Positions 51,996 through 60,271 of a DNA stretch of 64,000 bases are shown here, piece by piece. The translations under genes were made by a program, and so were the position numbers. Source of the stretch: Arenicellales bacterium (GTDB lineage: Bacteria > Pseudomonadota > Gammaproteobacteria > Arenicellales > JAJDZL01); the NCBI GenBank assembly GCA_951813075.1, contig OX638343.1, positions 1,833,999-1,897,998 on the forward strand, written 5' to 3'. The stretch's first letter is position 1. Each line of letters opens with the position of its first letter. The notes beneath the pieces were generated by a model, which saw nothing but the letters and a program-made list of their open reading frames with translations, did no database searches and had not been told where the DNA came from.

Positions 51996-52415
51996 ATGGC
52001 TGAAATTCGAGTAGAAATCGTCAGTGCTGAAGAGGCGATCTGGACGGGAAGCGGAACGATGGTATTCGCGCCGGCGGAAATGGGTGAGGTTGGCATTGCA
52101 CCTCATCATGCACCGATGATTACGCGACTCAAGCCAGGTGAAGTACGGGTCCAAACTGAAAACGGTGAAGAACAATTTTTCTTCGTATCCGGTGGCCTGC
52201 TTGAAGTGCAGCCTCATTTGGTTACGGTACTCTCTGATACTGCCGTCCGAGCCTCTGATCTGGATGAAGCACAAGCACTCGAAGCTCAACGCCAAGCTGA
52301 ACGTGACTTGCAGAACAAGACTTCGGAAATGGACCTTGCCAAAGCCAAAGCGGAGTTGATTCAGGCAACGGCACAACTGCGTGCGGTTCAGAAATTGAGG
52401 CAGAAACGCCGCTGA
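51996..52415 (+). CDS. atpC: F0F1 ATP synthase subunit epsilon
   Basis: 139 aa. N-terminal beta-sandwich with APAEMGEVGIAPHHAPMITRLKPG, then a C-terminal helical pair (LDEAQALEAQRQAERDLQ) which inhibits hydrolysis in related enzymes. Last atp gene; glmU starts 56 bp on. Confidence 0.96.
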   Translation: MAEIRVEIVSAEEAIWTGSGTMVFAPAEMGEVGIAPHHAPMITRLKPGEVRVQTENGEEQFFFVSGGLLEVQPHLVTVLSDTAVRASDLDEAQALEAQRQAERDLQNKTSEMDLAKAKAELIQATAQLRAVQKLRQKRR

Positions 52416-52471
52416 TTGACCACGATCGAATTCGCACCAACGGCGAAACCAGCGTATTCATGGAGTATTGA

Positions 52472-53833
52472 TTGACGCGGATTGAAGTCATCATACTCGC
52501 GGGAGGTCGGGGTGTTCGAATGAACTCTGACAAACCCAAGTCCTTACAGAATATTGGTGGCCGACCGATGCTTGAATATATTCTGTCTGGTGCGAAAAGC
52601 ATTAATTCTGACCGAATTCATGTGGTGTATGGCAGCAACGGCGAGCAAATGCTTGAGCGTTTTTCACAGGAAGATGTGAACTGGTGTCTGCAATCAGAAT
52701 CTCTAGGCACAGGCCATGCCACCCAGCAAGCGATCTCACATGTGGATAAGAACGCTATCGTTTGTGTACTATACGGTGATAATCCATTTGTTTCTGCAGA
52801 GACGATATCGAAACTCGTAGGACTCGCCTCGACAGGTCAACTGGCTTTGCTGACAGCTGAATTGGAAGATCCGACAGGCTACGGTAGAATCAAAAGAAAT
52901 ACCGACGGCACGCTGGAAAGAATTATCGAGGACAGGGATGCGTCAGAATCTGAATGTAAAATTAGAGAAATAAATGCCGGTCCTCTGGCGGTGCCCGCTA
53001 TGCTGTTAACCAGATGGCTGGCCAGACTCAACAATGACAATAAACAAAAAGAATACTACCTGACTGATATAGTAGACTTCGCTGTAGCAGATGGAATTAC
53101 CGTCGCCACAACTCAACCATCGCAAGCTGATGAGATTGCGGGTGTCAACAGCAGAATCGAACAGGCACAACTTGAACGCGTAATGCAGATGAATAATGCT
53201 GAATCTTTGCTGAGTCACGGTGTCGAAATCGTCGACCCCGCGAGATTTGATTTGCGTGGGACGTGTGAGTCAGGCAAAGACTGTCGAATCGACATCAATG
53301 TCATATTGGAAGGTGAGGTTCGATTGGGAGACAACGTCACAATTGAAGCCAACAATGTCATCAAGAACACAGTTTTAGGAGCGGGGGTTACGATTTTGCC
53401 AAACTGCGTCATTGACGGCGCACGGATTGAGTCAGGTTGTACGATCGGTCCATTTGCCAGAATTCGCCCAGGTACCGTAATCGGCAGGAACTGTCGGGTA
53501 GGAAATTATGTCGAAATCAAGAATTCGAAACTCGGAGAAGGAACCAAAGTCAATCATCTGGCCTATGTCGGTGACTCTGACGTGGGTCAGGATGTCAACA
53601 TTGGAGCGGGAACAATCACATGTAATTATGACGGTAAACGAAAGCACAGAACCGTTATCGGCAACAATGCGTTTATTGGGTCCAACGCATCGCTGGTGGC
53701 ACCACTGGAGATTGGAGCTGGTGCCGTAATTGGCGCCGGATCAACAATAACCAAGGATATTAATTCAGATTATCTTGCAGTCGAGCGATCCAAAGTCAAA
53801 ATGATAGATCGGCGAAAGCTCAAACGAAAGTAG
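52472..53833 (+). CDS. glmU: bifunctional UDP-N-acetylglucosamine pyrophosphorylase / glucosamine-1-phosphate N-acetyltransferase
   Basis: 453 aa. N-terminal uridyltransferase domain: LAGGRGVRMNSDKPKSL near residue 10, QLGTGHAT-like SLGTGHATQQA near 77, VLYGDNPF near 98. C-terminal left-handed beta-helix acetyltransferase domain from about 250: IGPFARIRPGTVIG, NYVEIKNSKLGEGTKVNHLAYVGD, and GAGTITCNYDGKRKH. Starts at TTG 52472 with GGAG six bases upstream. Makes UDP-GlcNAc for peptidoglycan and LPS. Normally glmS follows directly; here an ANK-carrying insertion separates them. Confidence 0.97.
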   Translation: MTRIEVIILAGGRGVRMNSDKPKSLQNIGGRPMLEYILSGAKSINSDRIHVVYGSNGEQMLERFSQEDVNWCLQSESLGTGHATQQAISHVDKNAIVCVLYGDNPFVSAETISKLVGLASTGQLALLTAELEDPTGYGRIKRNTDGTLERIIEDRDASESECKIREINAGPLAVPAMLLTRWLARLNNDNKQKEYYLTDIVDFAVADGITVATTQPSQADEIAGVNSRIEQAQLERVMQMNNAESLLSHGVEIVDPARFDLRGTCESGKDCRIDINVILEGEVRLGDNVTIEANNVIKNTVLGAGVTILPNCVIDGARIESGCTIGPFARIRPGTVIGRNCRVGNYVEIKNSKLGEGTKVNHLAYVGDSDVGQDVNIGAGTITCNYDGKRKHRTVIGNNAFIGSNASLVAPLEIGAGAVIGAGSTITKDINSDYLAVERSKVKMIDRRKLKRK

Positions 53834-53967
53834 TGGGACAGGCCACATCAACGTTCCGATTGATCCGAAACTGGAATTCGCCGGCAATGGTGGTCGGAAG
53901 CAATGTAATGATTGGCATGAGAACCAACGCCTTAGCTTAAAGTCCTGCATCAAATCGGCTATAAAAG

Positions 53968-54245
53968 ATCAGCGATTCTCATTATGGGATTATTTACTTG
54001 GTGAAAAATGCCTTGATTTCACCTTGATTTCAATCAAGAGATAATAAAGCATATTATAACAATGACTTGGAACTTATACTTTTGGTCGGTTTATGTTATA
54101 AATGAAGTCCGTGGATTTCACGGTCGACAATCTGATCAGCAAACTGCGGGCCATCTTCGAAACATTGCCCAACCCGCGCACCGGTAATAATTGTCAGTTT
54201 TAATTTGCCGACATTGCGACGTCGGCTTTTTCCGCATTCTTCATG
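53968..54245 (+). mobile_element. IS 5'-end fragment, left inverted copy
   Basis: 278-bp sequence repeated inverted at 56074-56351 with only a couple of mismatches seen. It contains the start of a transposase on the plus strand (ATG 54102): MKSVDFTVDNLISKLRAIFE then TLPNPRTGNNCQ, resembling DDE transposases of the ISAs1/ISNCY kind. A TAA follows after NNCQF; the frame would otherwise continue FADIATSAFSAFFM. Homology ends at 54245. Outer end ATCAGCGATTCTC. No target duplication could be fixed with confidence. Confidence 0.8.
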
Positions 54246-54518
54246 ACGGTAACGAACGTCCCTCCAACATCTTCATGATCGATGTTGCTTCCAATTGTCT
54301 CATCAGTCAGATTTAAATCGCTCGTCGCCGAGGCGCCAGTTGGAGGGCGTTTTTTCTTGAGCGGAATTCGACTTGGCGTTAGTAGTCCGAGGACATTTTG
54401 CCAACCCCGTCCGTCATCGCCGGGTCAAAACCTACAATAAGTAGCGCTGTTACGACCGACGGGGTTTAAACGCGCCACCCAAGTGCAGGGGCATTCGTCG
54501 ATGCTCATCGCTGGCGTT
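54246..54518. other. insertion interior 3' of ANK430
   Basis: 273 bp between the left IS fragment and the ANK gene. On the minus strand an open frame without ATG (about 54204-54430; …QNVLGLLTPSRIPLKKKRPP, then TDETIGSNIDHEDVGG … ending MSAN inside the IS copy) could be the tail of a lost gene. No family recognised. Confidence 0.35.
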
Positions 54519-55811
54519 CTAATTGGCTCCGGCTTCGATAAGCGCTGTGATAACCGCCGGGTCCGCGCCGTCATTCGTCGCCAGCTGCAGGGGCGTCTTT
54601 CCTTTATTGTCGCGAGCGTTCACATCGGCCCCGACACCGACAAGCGCCGCGATAACCGCCAGGGTCGCGTACCCAGATGCCGCAGAGTGCAGAGGCGTTC
54701 TTCCTTTTTTATCGCGTGTATTCACATCGGCTCCGGCTTCAACAAGCTCCGTGATAACCGCCGGACTCTTGTTACCAAACGCCCAGTGTAGGGGCGTTCT
54801 TCCTTTTTTATCGCGTGCATTCACACCGGCTCCGGCTTCAATAAGCGTCGTGATGATCGCCGGGTTATTGTTCGAAATTGCCGCCCAATGCAGGGGCGTT
54901 TGTCTACGCTTATTGACGACGTTCACATCGGCTCCGGCTTCGACAAGCGTTGTGATGATCGCCGGATTCTCGTTTTCTCGCGCCGCCCAGTGCAGGGGCG
55001 TTCCTAAACGTTTATAGCCTGCTTTCACATCGGCCCCGGCTTCAACAAGCATCGCAATGATCGCCGGGTTCTCGTTCCCAGACGCCGCCCAGTGCAGGGG
55101 CGTTCGTCCTTTTCTATCGCGTGCCTTCACATCGGCCCCGGCTTCAATAAGCATCGCAATGACCGCCGGGTTCTCGTTCCCAGACGCCGCCCAGTGCAGG
55201 GGCGTTCGTCCTTTTTTGTCGCGTGTCTTCAAACGAGCCCCGGCTTCAACAAGCGCCACGATGACCGCCAGATTCTCGTTCGCAAATGCTGCCCAGTGCA
55301 GGGGCGTTCGTCCTTGCTTATCGCGTGCCTTCAAACGAGCCCCGGCTTCAACAAGCATTATGATGACTGCCGGGTTCTCGTTTCGAGTCGCAGCCACATG
55401 CAGGGGCGATTTTCCAAGCTCATCACGAGCGTCCAATTCGGTCCCGGCTTCAACAAGCGCCATGATCACCGCCGGGTTCTCGTTCCCAGACGCCGCCCAG
55501 TGCAGGGGCGTTCGTCCAAGCCAATTGCGGGCGCTCAAATCGGCCCCGGCTTCAACAAGCATTATGATGACTGCCGGGTTCTCGTTCCCAGATGCCGCCC
55601 AGTGCAAGGGCGTGCACCCGATTTTGTCCTTAGCATTCGGGTTCTTAGTCTTCACGCAACGAGAGACGGTCGCGGCATCAGCGTAGCGGAAGAATTCAAT
55701 CGTGTTCCACTTGTCGCACGAAATCTCCATTGCCAAAACGGGAATTGTACTCGCCATGACTCCAAGCGAAACACAGCACAACAATGCAAACCGCATCAAA
55801 GCTAGCGTCAT
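54519..55811 (-). CDS. secreted ankyrin-repeat protein (ANK430)
   Basis: 430 aa. N-terminal Sec-type signal peptide (MRFALLCCVSLGVMASTIPVLAME, after the first ATG at 55811), unlike the ANK proteins of the main island. A short cap EFFRYADAATVSRCVKTKNPNAKDKIG leads into about eleven ANK repeats of exactly 33 aa, highly uniform (RTPLHWAASGNENPAVI-MLVEAGAD); the 99-bp DNA units are also nearly identical, pointing to recent repeat expansion. Ribosome-binding site AGAGGAGATTGAG directly before the ATG. Predicted periplasmic or secreted; function unknown. It is enclosed by the inverted IS fragments and splits glmU from glmS. Confidence 0.9.
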   Translation of the reverse strand: MTLALMRFALLCCVSLGVMASTIPVLAMEISCDKWNTIEFFRYADAATVSRCVKTKNPNAKDKIGCTPLHWAASGNENPAVIIMLVEAGADLSARNWLGRTPLHWAASGNENPAVIMALVEAGTELDARDELGKSPLHVAATRNENPAVIIMLVEAGARLKARDKQGRTPLHWAAFANENLAVIVALVEAGARLKTRDKKGRTPLHWAASGNENPAVIAMLIEAGADVKARDRKGRTPLHWAASGNENPAIIAMLVEAGADVKAGYKRLGTPLHWAARENENPAIITTLVEAGADVNVVNKRRQTPLHWAAISNNNPAIITTLIEAGAGVNARDKKGRTPLHWAFGNKSPAVITELVEAGADVNTRDKKGRTPLHSAASGYATLAVIAALVGVGADVNARDNKGKTPLQLATNDGADPAVITALIEAGAN

Positions 55812-55980
55812 CTCAATCTCCTCTTTAGCCCTTTGTTCACTACCCGCTCGTCTTCAATCTTTGTGGACGCTATCAAGGCCGCAAAAGTGATGAACGCTGG
55901 TAGGTGTTAATTTTTAGTCCCAAATATCCTGGAAATATAAAACAACGAATTATAAGAATTTGACCTCGTATCGTTGACGT

Positions 55981-56217
55981 CTAATTCTGCGCGATGCCGA
56001 ACAGCGACTGACAGGCATGACGGTTATGCGCTTCCTGGAAGCAGCGCTGGTGATCCAGAAACGAGGGACACTGCATGAATAATGCGGAAAAAGCCGACAT
56101 CGCAATGTCGGCAAATTAAAACTGACAATTATTACCGGTGCGCGGGTTGGGCAATGTTTCGAAGATGGCCCGCAGTTTGCTGATCAGATTGTCGACCGTG
56201 AAATCCACGGACTTCAT
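55981..56217 (-). pseudogene. transposase N-terminal fragment with nonsense codon
   Basis: Minus-strand frame from ATG 56217: MKSVDFTVDNLISKLRAIFE, TLPNPRTGNNCQF, a TAA, then in the same frame FADIAMSAFSALFMQCPSFL and DHQRCFQEAHNRHACQSLFGIAQN to a TAG at 55981. The continuation after the stop is typical of DDE transposases of the ISAs1/ISNCY kind, so this is a longer piece of the same gene than the left copy. The DDE catalytic region is absent. Confidence 0.75.
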
Positions 56218-56351
56218 TTATAACATAAACCGACCAAAAGTATAAGTTCCAAGTCATTGTTATAATATGCTTTATTATCTCTTGATTGAAATCAAGGTGA
56301 AATCAAGGCATTTTTCACCAAGTAAATAATCCCATAATGAGAATCGCTGAT
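56074..56351 (-). mobile_element. IS 5'-end fragment, right inverted copy
   Basis: Reverse complement of 53968-54245 over 278 bp; mismatches seen only near the inner end (GATGTCGG versus GACGTCGG; CATTATTC versus CATTCTTC). Together the two copies bracket the ANK430 gene. The outer end GAGAATCGCTGAT lies about 90 bp before the glmS ATG, so the element may also have brought or replaced the glmS leader. Confidence 0.85.
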
Positions 56352-56440
56352 GAAAGACGTGAAACGATTTCTGCCTCTAGTTTCAAGGTTATAATTGAGT
56401 TGGCACCAAGACTCCAACCAACCATCTCTATCCTCATATC

Positions 56441-58279
56441 ATGTGCGGAATAATCGGAGCAGTTTCACATCGTAACGTCGTACCTGTTCTTCTCGACAGT
56501 TTAGGCATCCTCGAATATCGCGGCTACGATTCGTCTGGAATCGCAGTGATAAACTCTGAAGGTGTTATGGACCGTGAGCGAAAAGTCGGTAAAGTCAATC
56601 AACTTGCGCACAGTCTGAGTAACGGGAGCACAATTTCAGGTACAACTGGTATAGGTCATACACGCTGGGCTACTCATGGTGAAGTCAGTGAGGCCAACGC
56701 CCATCCACTCGCATTTAAAGAAAAAATTGCTGTAGTCTGCAATGGCATTATTGAAAACCACGAAGAACTTCGGGCCCAACATCTGAGAGAAGGTTGCGAA
56801 TACAACTCGGGAACAGATACTGAAGTCATTGTGCATGAAATTCACAGATTCCAAGAATCCGGACTCAGTCTATTGGAAGCAGTCAAGGGAACTGTTGAGA
56901 AACTTACCGGTTCATTCGCGTTTGCAGTACTGTCGATTACCAACCCTGAAAAAATAATTGTTGCCAAGAATGGCAGCTCATTGTTGATCGGCTTCGGCGA
57001 AAATGAAACATTCATTGCATCCGATACACTGGCACTTGCAAAAATAGCTAAAAGAATGATCAGTCTTGAAGACGGTGATATCGCGGAAATTTCAGACCAA
57101 TCTGAGACAGTAATTTTTGACCGCTCAGGATCCATAGTTCAAAGACCCGCTGAGAGCATTCCGATCAACGCAAAAAATATCGAACTTGGTACTTATGCTC
57201 ACTATATGCAAAAGGAAATATTTGAACAGGCAGCGGCAGTGTCAAGTACCCTGAAGGATCGAGTTACCAGTGACAGCGTGGTAGAAAATGAAGTATTAAC
57301 TGGTAAGGCGACTGAAATATTGGATCGCGTTGAAGCGGTTCGAATTTTAGCCTGTGGTACTAGTTTTTACGCTGGATTGATTGCAAAATTCTGGTTTGAG
57401 GCGCTTGGAATACCATGCGAGACAGAGATAGCAAGTGAATTTCGATATCGAAAGCCGGTTATTGCCAACAACACACTGCTGATCGCGATTTCCCAATCCG
57501 GTGAAACCGCAGATACGCTGGCCGCTTTGGAGTACGCTTCTGAACTTGGATGCCGGTACACACTGGCAATTTGTAATTCACCGGCCAGCAAGATCACAAG
57601 AATGGTTGATTTGGTTCTTCATACGCATGCAGGACCCGAAATCTCAGTGGCTTCAACCAAAGCCTTTTCCACACAACTTGTTTCCTTGCTGCTATTGATG
57701 ATACTGTTGGCTCGACGTAAAGGCTTGACTGCCCAAGAAGAATCTGAAGTTGTTCACGAAATTCGCGCACTGCCTTCTCGAATTGATGCAGCGCTTCAGA
57801 TGGACCGAAAGATTCATTCGCTCGCGAAACAATTTGTGGACAAAGAACATACTTTGATGCTCGGCAGAGGTACACATTACCCGATTGCTTTGGAAGGCGC
57901 ACTGAAGCTCAAGGAAATTTCGTATATCCACGCCGACGCCTACCCCGCGGGCGAACTCAAACATGGCCCACTCGCACTAATTGACGCAAATGTGCCCACC
58001 GTTGCAGTTGCGCCTAACAATCATCTACTTACGAAATTGAAAAATAATATTCAGGAAGTGAAAACCCGAGGTGGAAAACTATTTGTATTCTCTGATGCTG
58101 GCGACTCCATCAAAAGTGACGAATTGATTGAGGTCATTCACGTAATTCAGTCGGGACCGTACACGTCTCCGATTATTCATGTCATTCCACTACAATTGCT
58201 GGCTTACCATGTCGCAGTCATGCGTGGTGAGGATGTGGACAATCCAAGAAATTTAGCGAAATCTGTGACTGTTGAGTAA
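56441..58279 (+). CDS. glmS: glutamine-fructose-6-phosphate aminotransferase (isomerizing)
   Basis: 612 aa. N-terminal nucleophile glutaminase domain starts MCGIIGAVSHRNV with the catalytic Cys2, then GIGHTRWATHGEVSEANAHP. Two SIS domains follow: ILACGTSFYAGLIAKFWFE near 305 and LMLGRGTHYPIALEGALKLKEISYIHADAYPAGELKHGP near 470. C-terminus NPRNLAKSVTVE is typical. Commits fructose-6-P to amino sugar synthesis; works with GlmU. Separated from glmU by the ANK430 insertion, so it probably now has its own promoter. No glmS ribozyme expected or seen. Confidence 0.97.
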   Translation: MCGIIGAVSHRNVVPVLLDSLGILEYRGYDSSGIAVINSEGVMDRERKVGKVNQLAHSLSNGSTISGTTGIGHTRWATHGEVSEANAHPLAFKEKIAVVCNGIIENHEELRAQHLREGCEYNSGTDTEVIVHEIHRFQESGLSLLEAVKGTVEKLTGSFAFAVLSITNPEKIIVAKNGSSLLIGFGENETFIASDTLALAKIAKRMISLEDGDIAEISDQSETVIFDRSGSIVQRPAESIPINAKNIELGTYAHYMQKEIFEQAAAVSSTLKDRVTSDSVVENEVLTGKATEILDRVEAVRILACGTSFYAGLIAKFWFEALGIPCETEIASEFRYRKPVIANNTLLIAISQSGETADTLAALEYASELGCRYTLAICNSPASKITRMVDLVLHTHAGPEISVASTKAFSTQLVSLLLLMILLARRKGLTAQEESEVVHEIRALPSRIDAALQMDRKIHSLAKQFVDKEHTLMLGRGTHYPIALEGALKLKEISYIHADAYPAGELKHGPLALIDANVPTVAVAPNNHLLTKLKNNIQEVKTRGGKLFVFSDAGDSIKSDELIEVIHVIQSGPYTSPIIHVIPLQLLAYHVAVMRGEDVDNPRNLAKSVTVE

Positions 58280-58339
58280 TTTGAAGCGATCTAAGCTTCA
58301 GATTCCCAAGTCGCACAACAGCCGTTTGATCTCAAAAAT

Positions 58340-58385
58340 AAAAACCTCGTCAGCCGAGCCATATGTCGGCCAACGAGGTTTTTTC
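58340..58385. terminator. bidirectional rho-independent terminator
   Basis: Stem AACCTCGT / ACGAGGTT (58343-58350 with 58373-58380) extended inside by GCCGA / TCGGC, followed by a T-run (to 58384) on the plus strand; the minus strand also ends in T-rich sequence (TTTTTATTTTT). Placed between convergent glmS and the amt-associated gene, serving both. Confidence 0.85.
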
Positions 58386-58446
58386 GGTTACCGGTAACTC
58401 TGGGTGATTAATCGACTGACCACCCGGTTAGCGGCTATTTCACAGG

Positions 58447-58641
58447 TTAACCGCCTCCGGACCGGTGATGCTCATCTTCCATCTTGAGCTTCGCTGATTC
58501 CCGAGACAATTGGGAAATATGCCAAGCCAGCCAGAAGACAACGCCCGCCAGTACGAGTAACCATTCGGTTCCTACGAAAGGATAAACCGGACCAATGTCG
58601 GCAATCGTGCCAGCCCAGTCCGTAAATGATCCTGTCATCAT
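58447..58641 (-). CDS. small membrane protein downstream of amt
   Basis: 64 aa with one clear transmembrane helix (WLLVLAGVVFWLAWHISQL) and a short charged, His-rich C-terminus. Good ribosome-binding site GGAGGTACATTGAG before the ATG at 58641; starts 25 bp after the amt stop, so co-transcribed. I recognise no named family; a transporter-associated role is inferred from position only. Confidence 0.65.
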   Translation of the reverse strand: MMTGSFTDWAGTIADIGPVYPFVGTEWLLVLAGVVFWLAWHISQLSRESAKLKMEDEHHRSGGG

Positions 58642-58666
58642 CTCAATGTACCTCCAAATATTTCAG

Positions 58667-60025
58667 TTAGCTGCTTCTGGCAGCGGCTTCCGCGTCAACA
58701 ATCGCCTGTTCGTCTGCGTTGATCTGTTCTTGTACATAGGTATCAAGACCAGCAATCTCAACAGAAGGCGGAATGCGAAGAATACCAAATACGTTCAGAA
58801 TCTTTGAGATTATGAACCCTGGAATGAATCCAAGAACACCGAACATGATGATCGCACCAATGAATTGCCCGAGCGGATTGATTGCGGCGAATTCTGTGTT
58901 CGGTGATGAAGGGTAACCCCAAAGCATGAATCCTGCAATCACGACACCGAAGAATCCGGCGTAACCGTGAACAGCAACTGCGCCGACTGCATCGTCGATC
59001 TTGAACCGTTTTTCCATGTAGAAATGCATTTTATACATGAATATGACACCAATGATAGCGATGAACATCGCTTGTATCGGATGGTAAAGATCGTTACCAG
59101 CCGAGGCCGCGATTATTCCCGCAAGTCCTGACGAATAAGTCCAGAATGCATCACCCTTCGAAATCCAGTATCCGGCAAGCAGACCGCCTGACAGTGACAT
59201 CAGAAAGTTGAATGTGATCGCACTCAAGGTTGTCGGAGCCAGGTAGATATTTGTAGCAGAGAAGAACTCGCCGTCGCCTGCTTGAATATCCCAAATCGGA
59301 ACATTACAGGCAACATAAAAGCCCCAGAATCCGGTATAGATCAGGAACAATCCGATCGTAACCAGCCAAGGATTTCTCGGATGGATGTCCCGCGGTGTGC
59401 CGTCTGGTGCAAATTTCCCGATCCGAGGACCGAGAACGACTAGAACACCCAAGGCGAAACCGCCGGCAATTGCATGAATGACTCCCGATGCGTATGCGTC
59501 ATGATATCCAAGCAACTGAACCATCCAGCCTTCTGCATGCCAGCCCCAAGCCGCATCAATGATCCAGAACACTGAGCCAATTGCTACCGCCAAGATCCAG
59601 AATCCACCCGACTGGATTCTTTCAATTACAGAACCGGAAACAATTGACGCCGCCGTCCACGAGAATAGAAGGAATGCGGCCCAGAATACGCCGTTGATAC
59701 GCTCCCATCCATCAGCGCCAGCACCCATATGGGTACCCATGAGTTGGCTCCATGGTTCAGCATGAGGTGATTCGACTATACCACCCGTTATTCCCGGACC
59801 GTTTGGAAATGCGAAATAAATCCACCATCCGAAGAAGAAAAAGGTAATCGTTACCAAAGGAATCAACATCGTGTTCTTCATCAGTGTATGAATGTGATTT
59901 TTCCTGCGGGAAGCACCGACTTCATACATGCAGAACCCAATGTGAATCATGAACATGATAACAACGGTAAGCCAATAGTAGAACTCGGTAAAGATTACTA
60001 CGAGTGCTGATAATTGGTCGTCCAT
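58667..60025 (-). CDS. amt: ammonium transporter (Amt family)
   Basis: 452 aa, about eleven transmembrane segments. Starts MDDQLSALVVIFTEFYYWLT without a cleavable signal. Conserved features: ASRRKNHIHTLMKN after the first helices, the two pore histidines in GVIHAIAGGFALGV and VAVHGYAGFFGV, and GDAFWTYSSGLAGIIAASAG. No glnK neighbour is present, unlike the classical glnK-amtB pair, so regulation differs. The N-terminal region (FCMYEVGASRRKN instead of a PGLA-FYGG motif) places it in a divergent Amt subgroup. Confidence 0.88.
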   Translation of the reverse strand: MDDQLSALVVIFTEFYYWLTVVIMFMIHIGFCMYEVGASRRKNHIHTLMKNTMLIPLVTITFFFFGWWIYFAFPNGPGITGGIVESPHAEPWSQLMGTHMGAGADGWERINGVFWAAFLLFSWTAASIVSGSVIERIQSGGFWILAVAIGSVFWIIDAAWGWHAEGWMVQLLGYHDAYASGVIHAIAGGFALGVLVVLGPRIGKFAPDGTPRDIHPRNPWLVTIGLFLIYTGFWGFYVACNVPIWDIQAGDGEFFSATNIYLAPTTLSAITFNFLMSLSGGLLAGYWISKGDAFWTYSSGLAGIIAASAGNDLYHPIQAMFIAIIGVIFMYKMHFYMEKRFKIDDAVGAVAVHGYAGFFGVVIAGFMLWGYPSSPNTEFAAINPLGQFIGAIIMFGVLGFIPGFIISKILNVFGILRIPPSVEIAGLDTYVQEQINADEQAIVDAEAAARSS

Positions 60026-60271
60026 TTACTAACTCCTCACTTTTGTTAATACACAAGTGTTAAATTTCGATCGCCTGAAGTATCAGAAAATTCTGACACA
60101 AATGGCGTCTATATTAGTTATTGAATTCCAATTTTACTGTAATTACTTTGCTGATTTGCAATGAAATTGTCGAAATGATCAATTCGACGGGAAAGATCTT
60201 GGAGATTCGGCAGCCAATTTTCCGAAACTTTCGATGAATGAACGAACGCAATGTCCCACCGAAAAATCGGA

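Noticed and set aside
54519..55811. Regular roughly 99-bp repeats that could suggest a CRISPR or satellite array
   Set aside because: Period is exactly 33 codons and the frame encodes ANK repeats; no short palindromic repeat/spacer structure and no cas genes anywhere.
56352..56440. Possible glmS ribozyme or riboswitch upstream of glmS
   Set aside because: The glmS ribozyme is a Gram-positive feature and none of its core was seen; the 89-bp leader shows only weak promoter-like bases.
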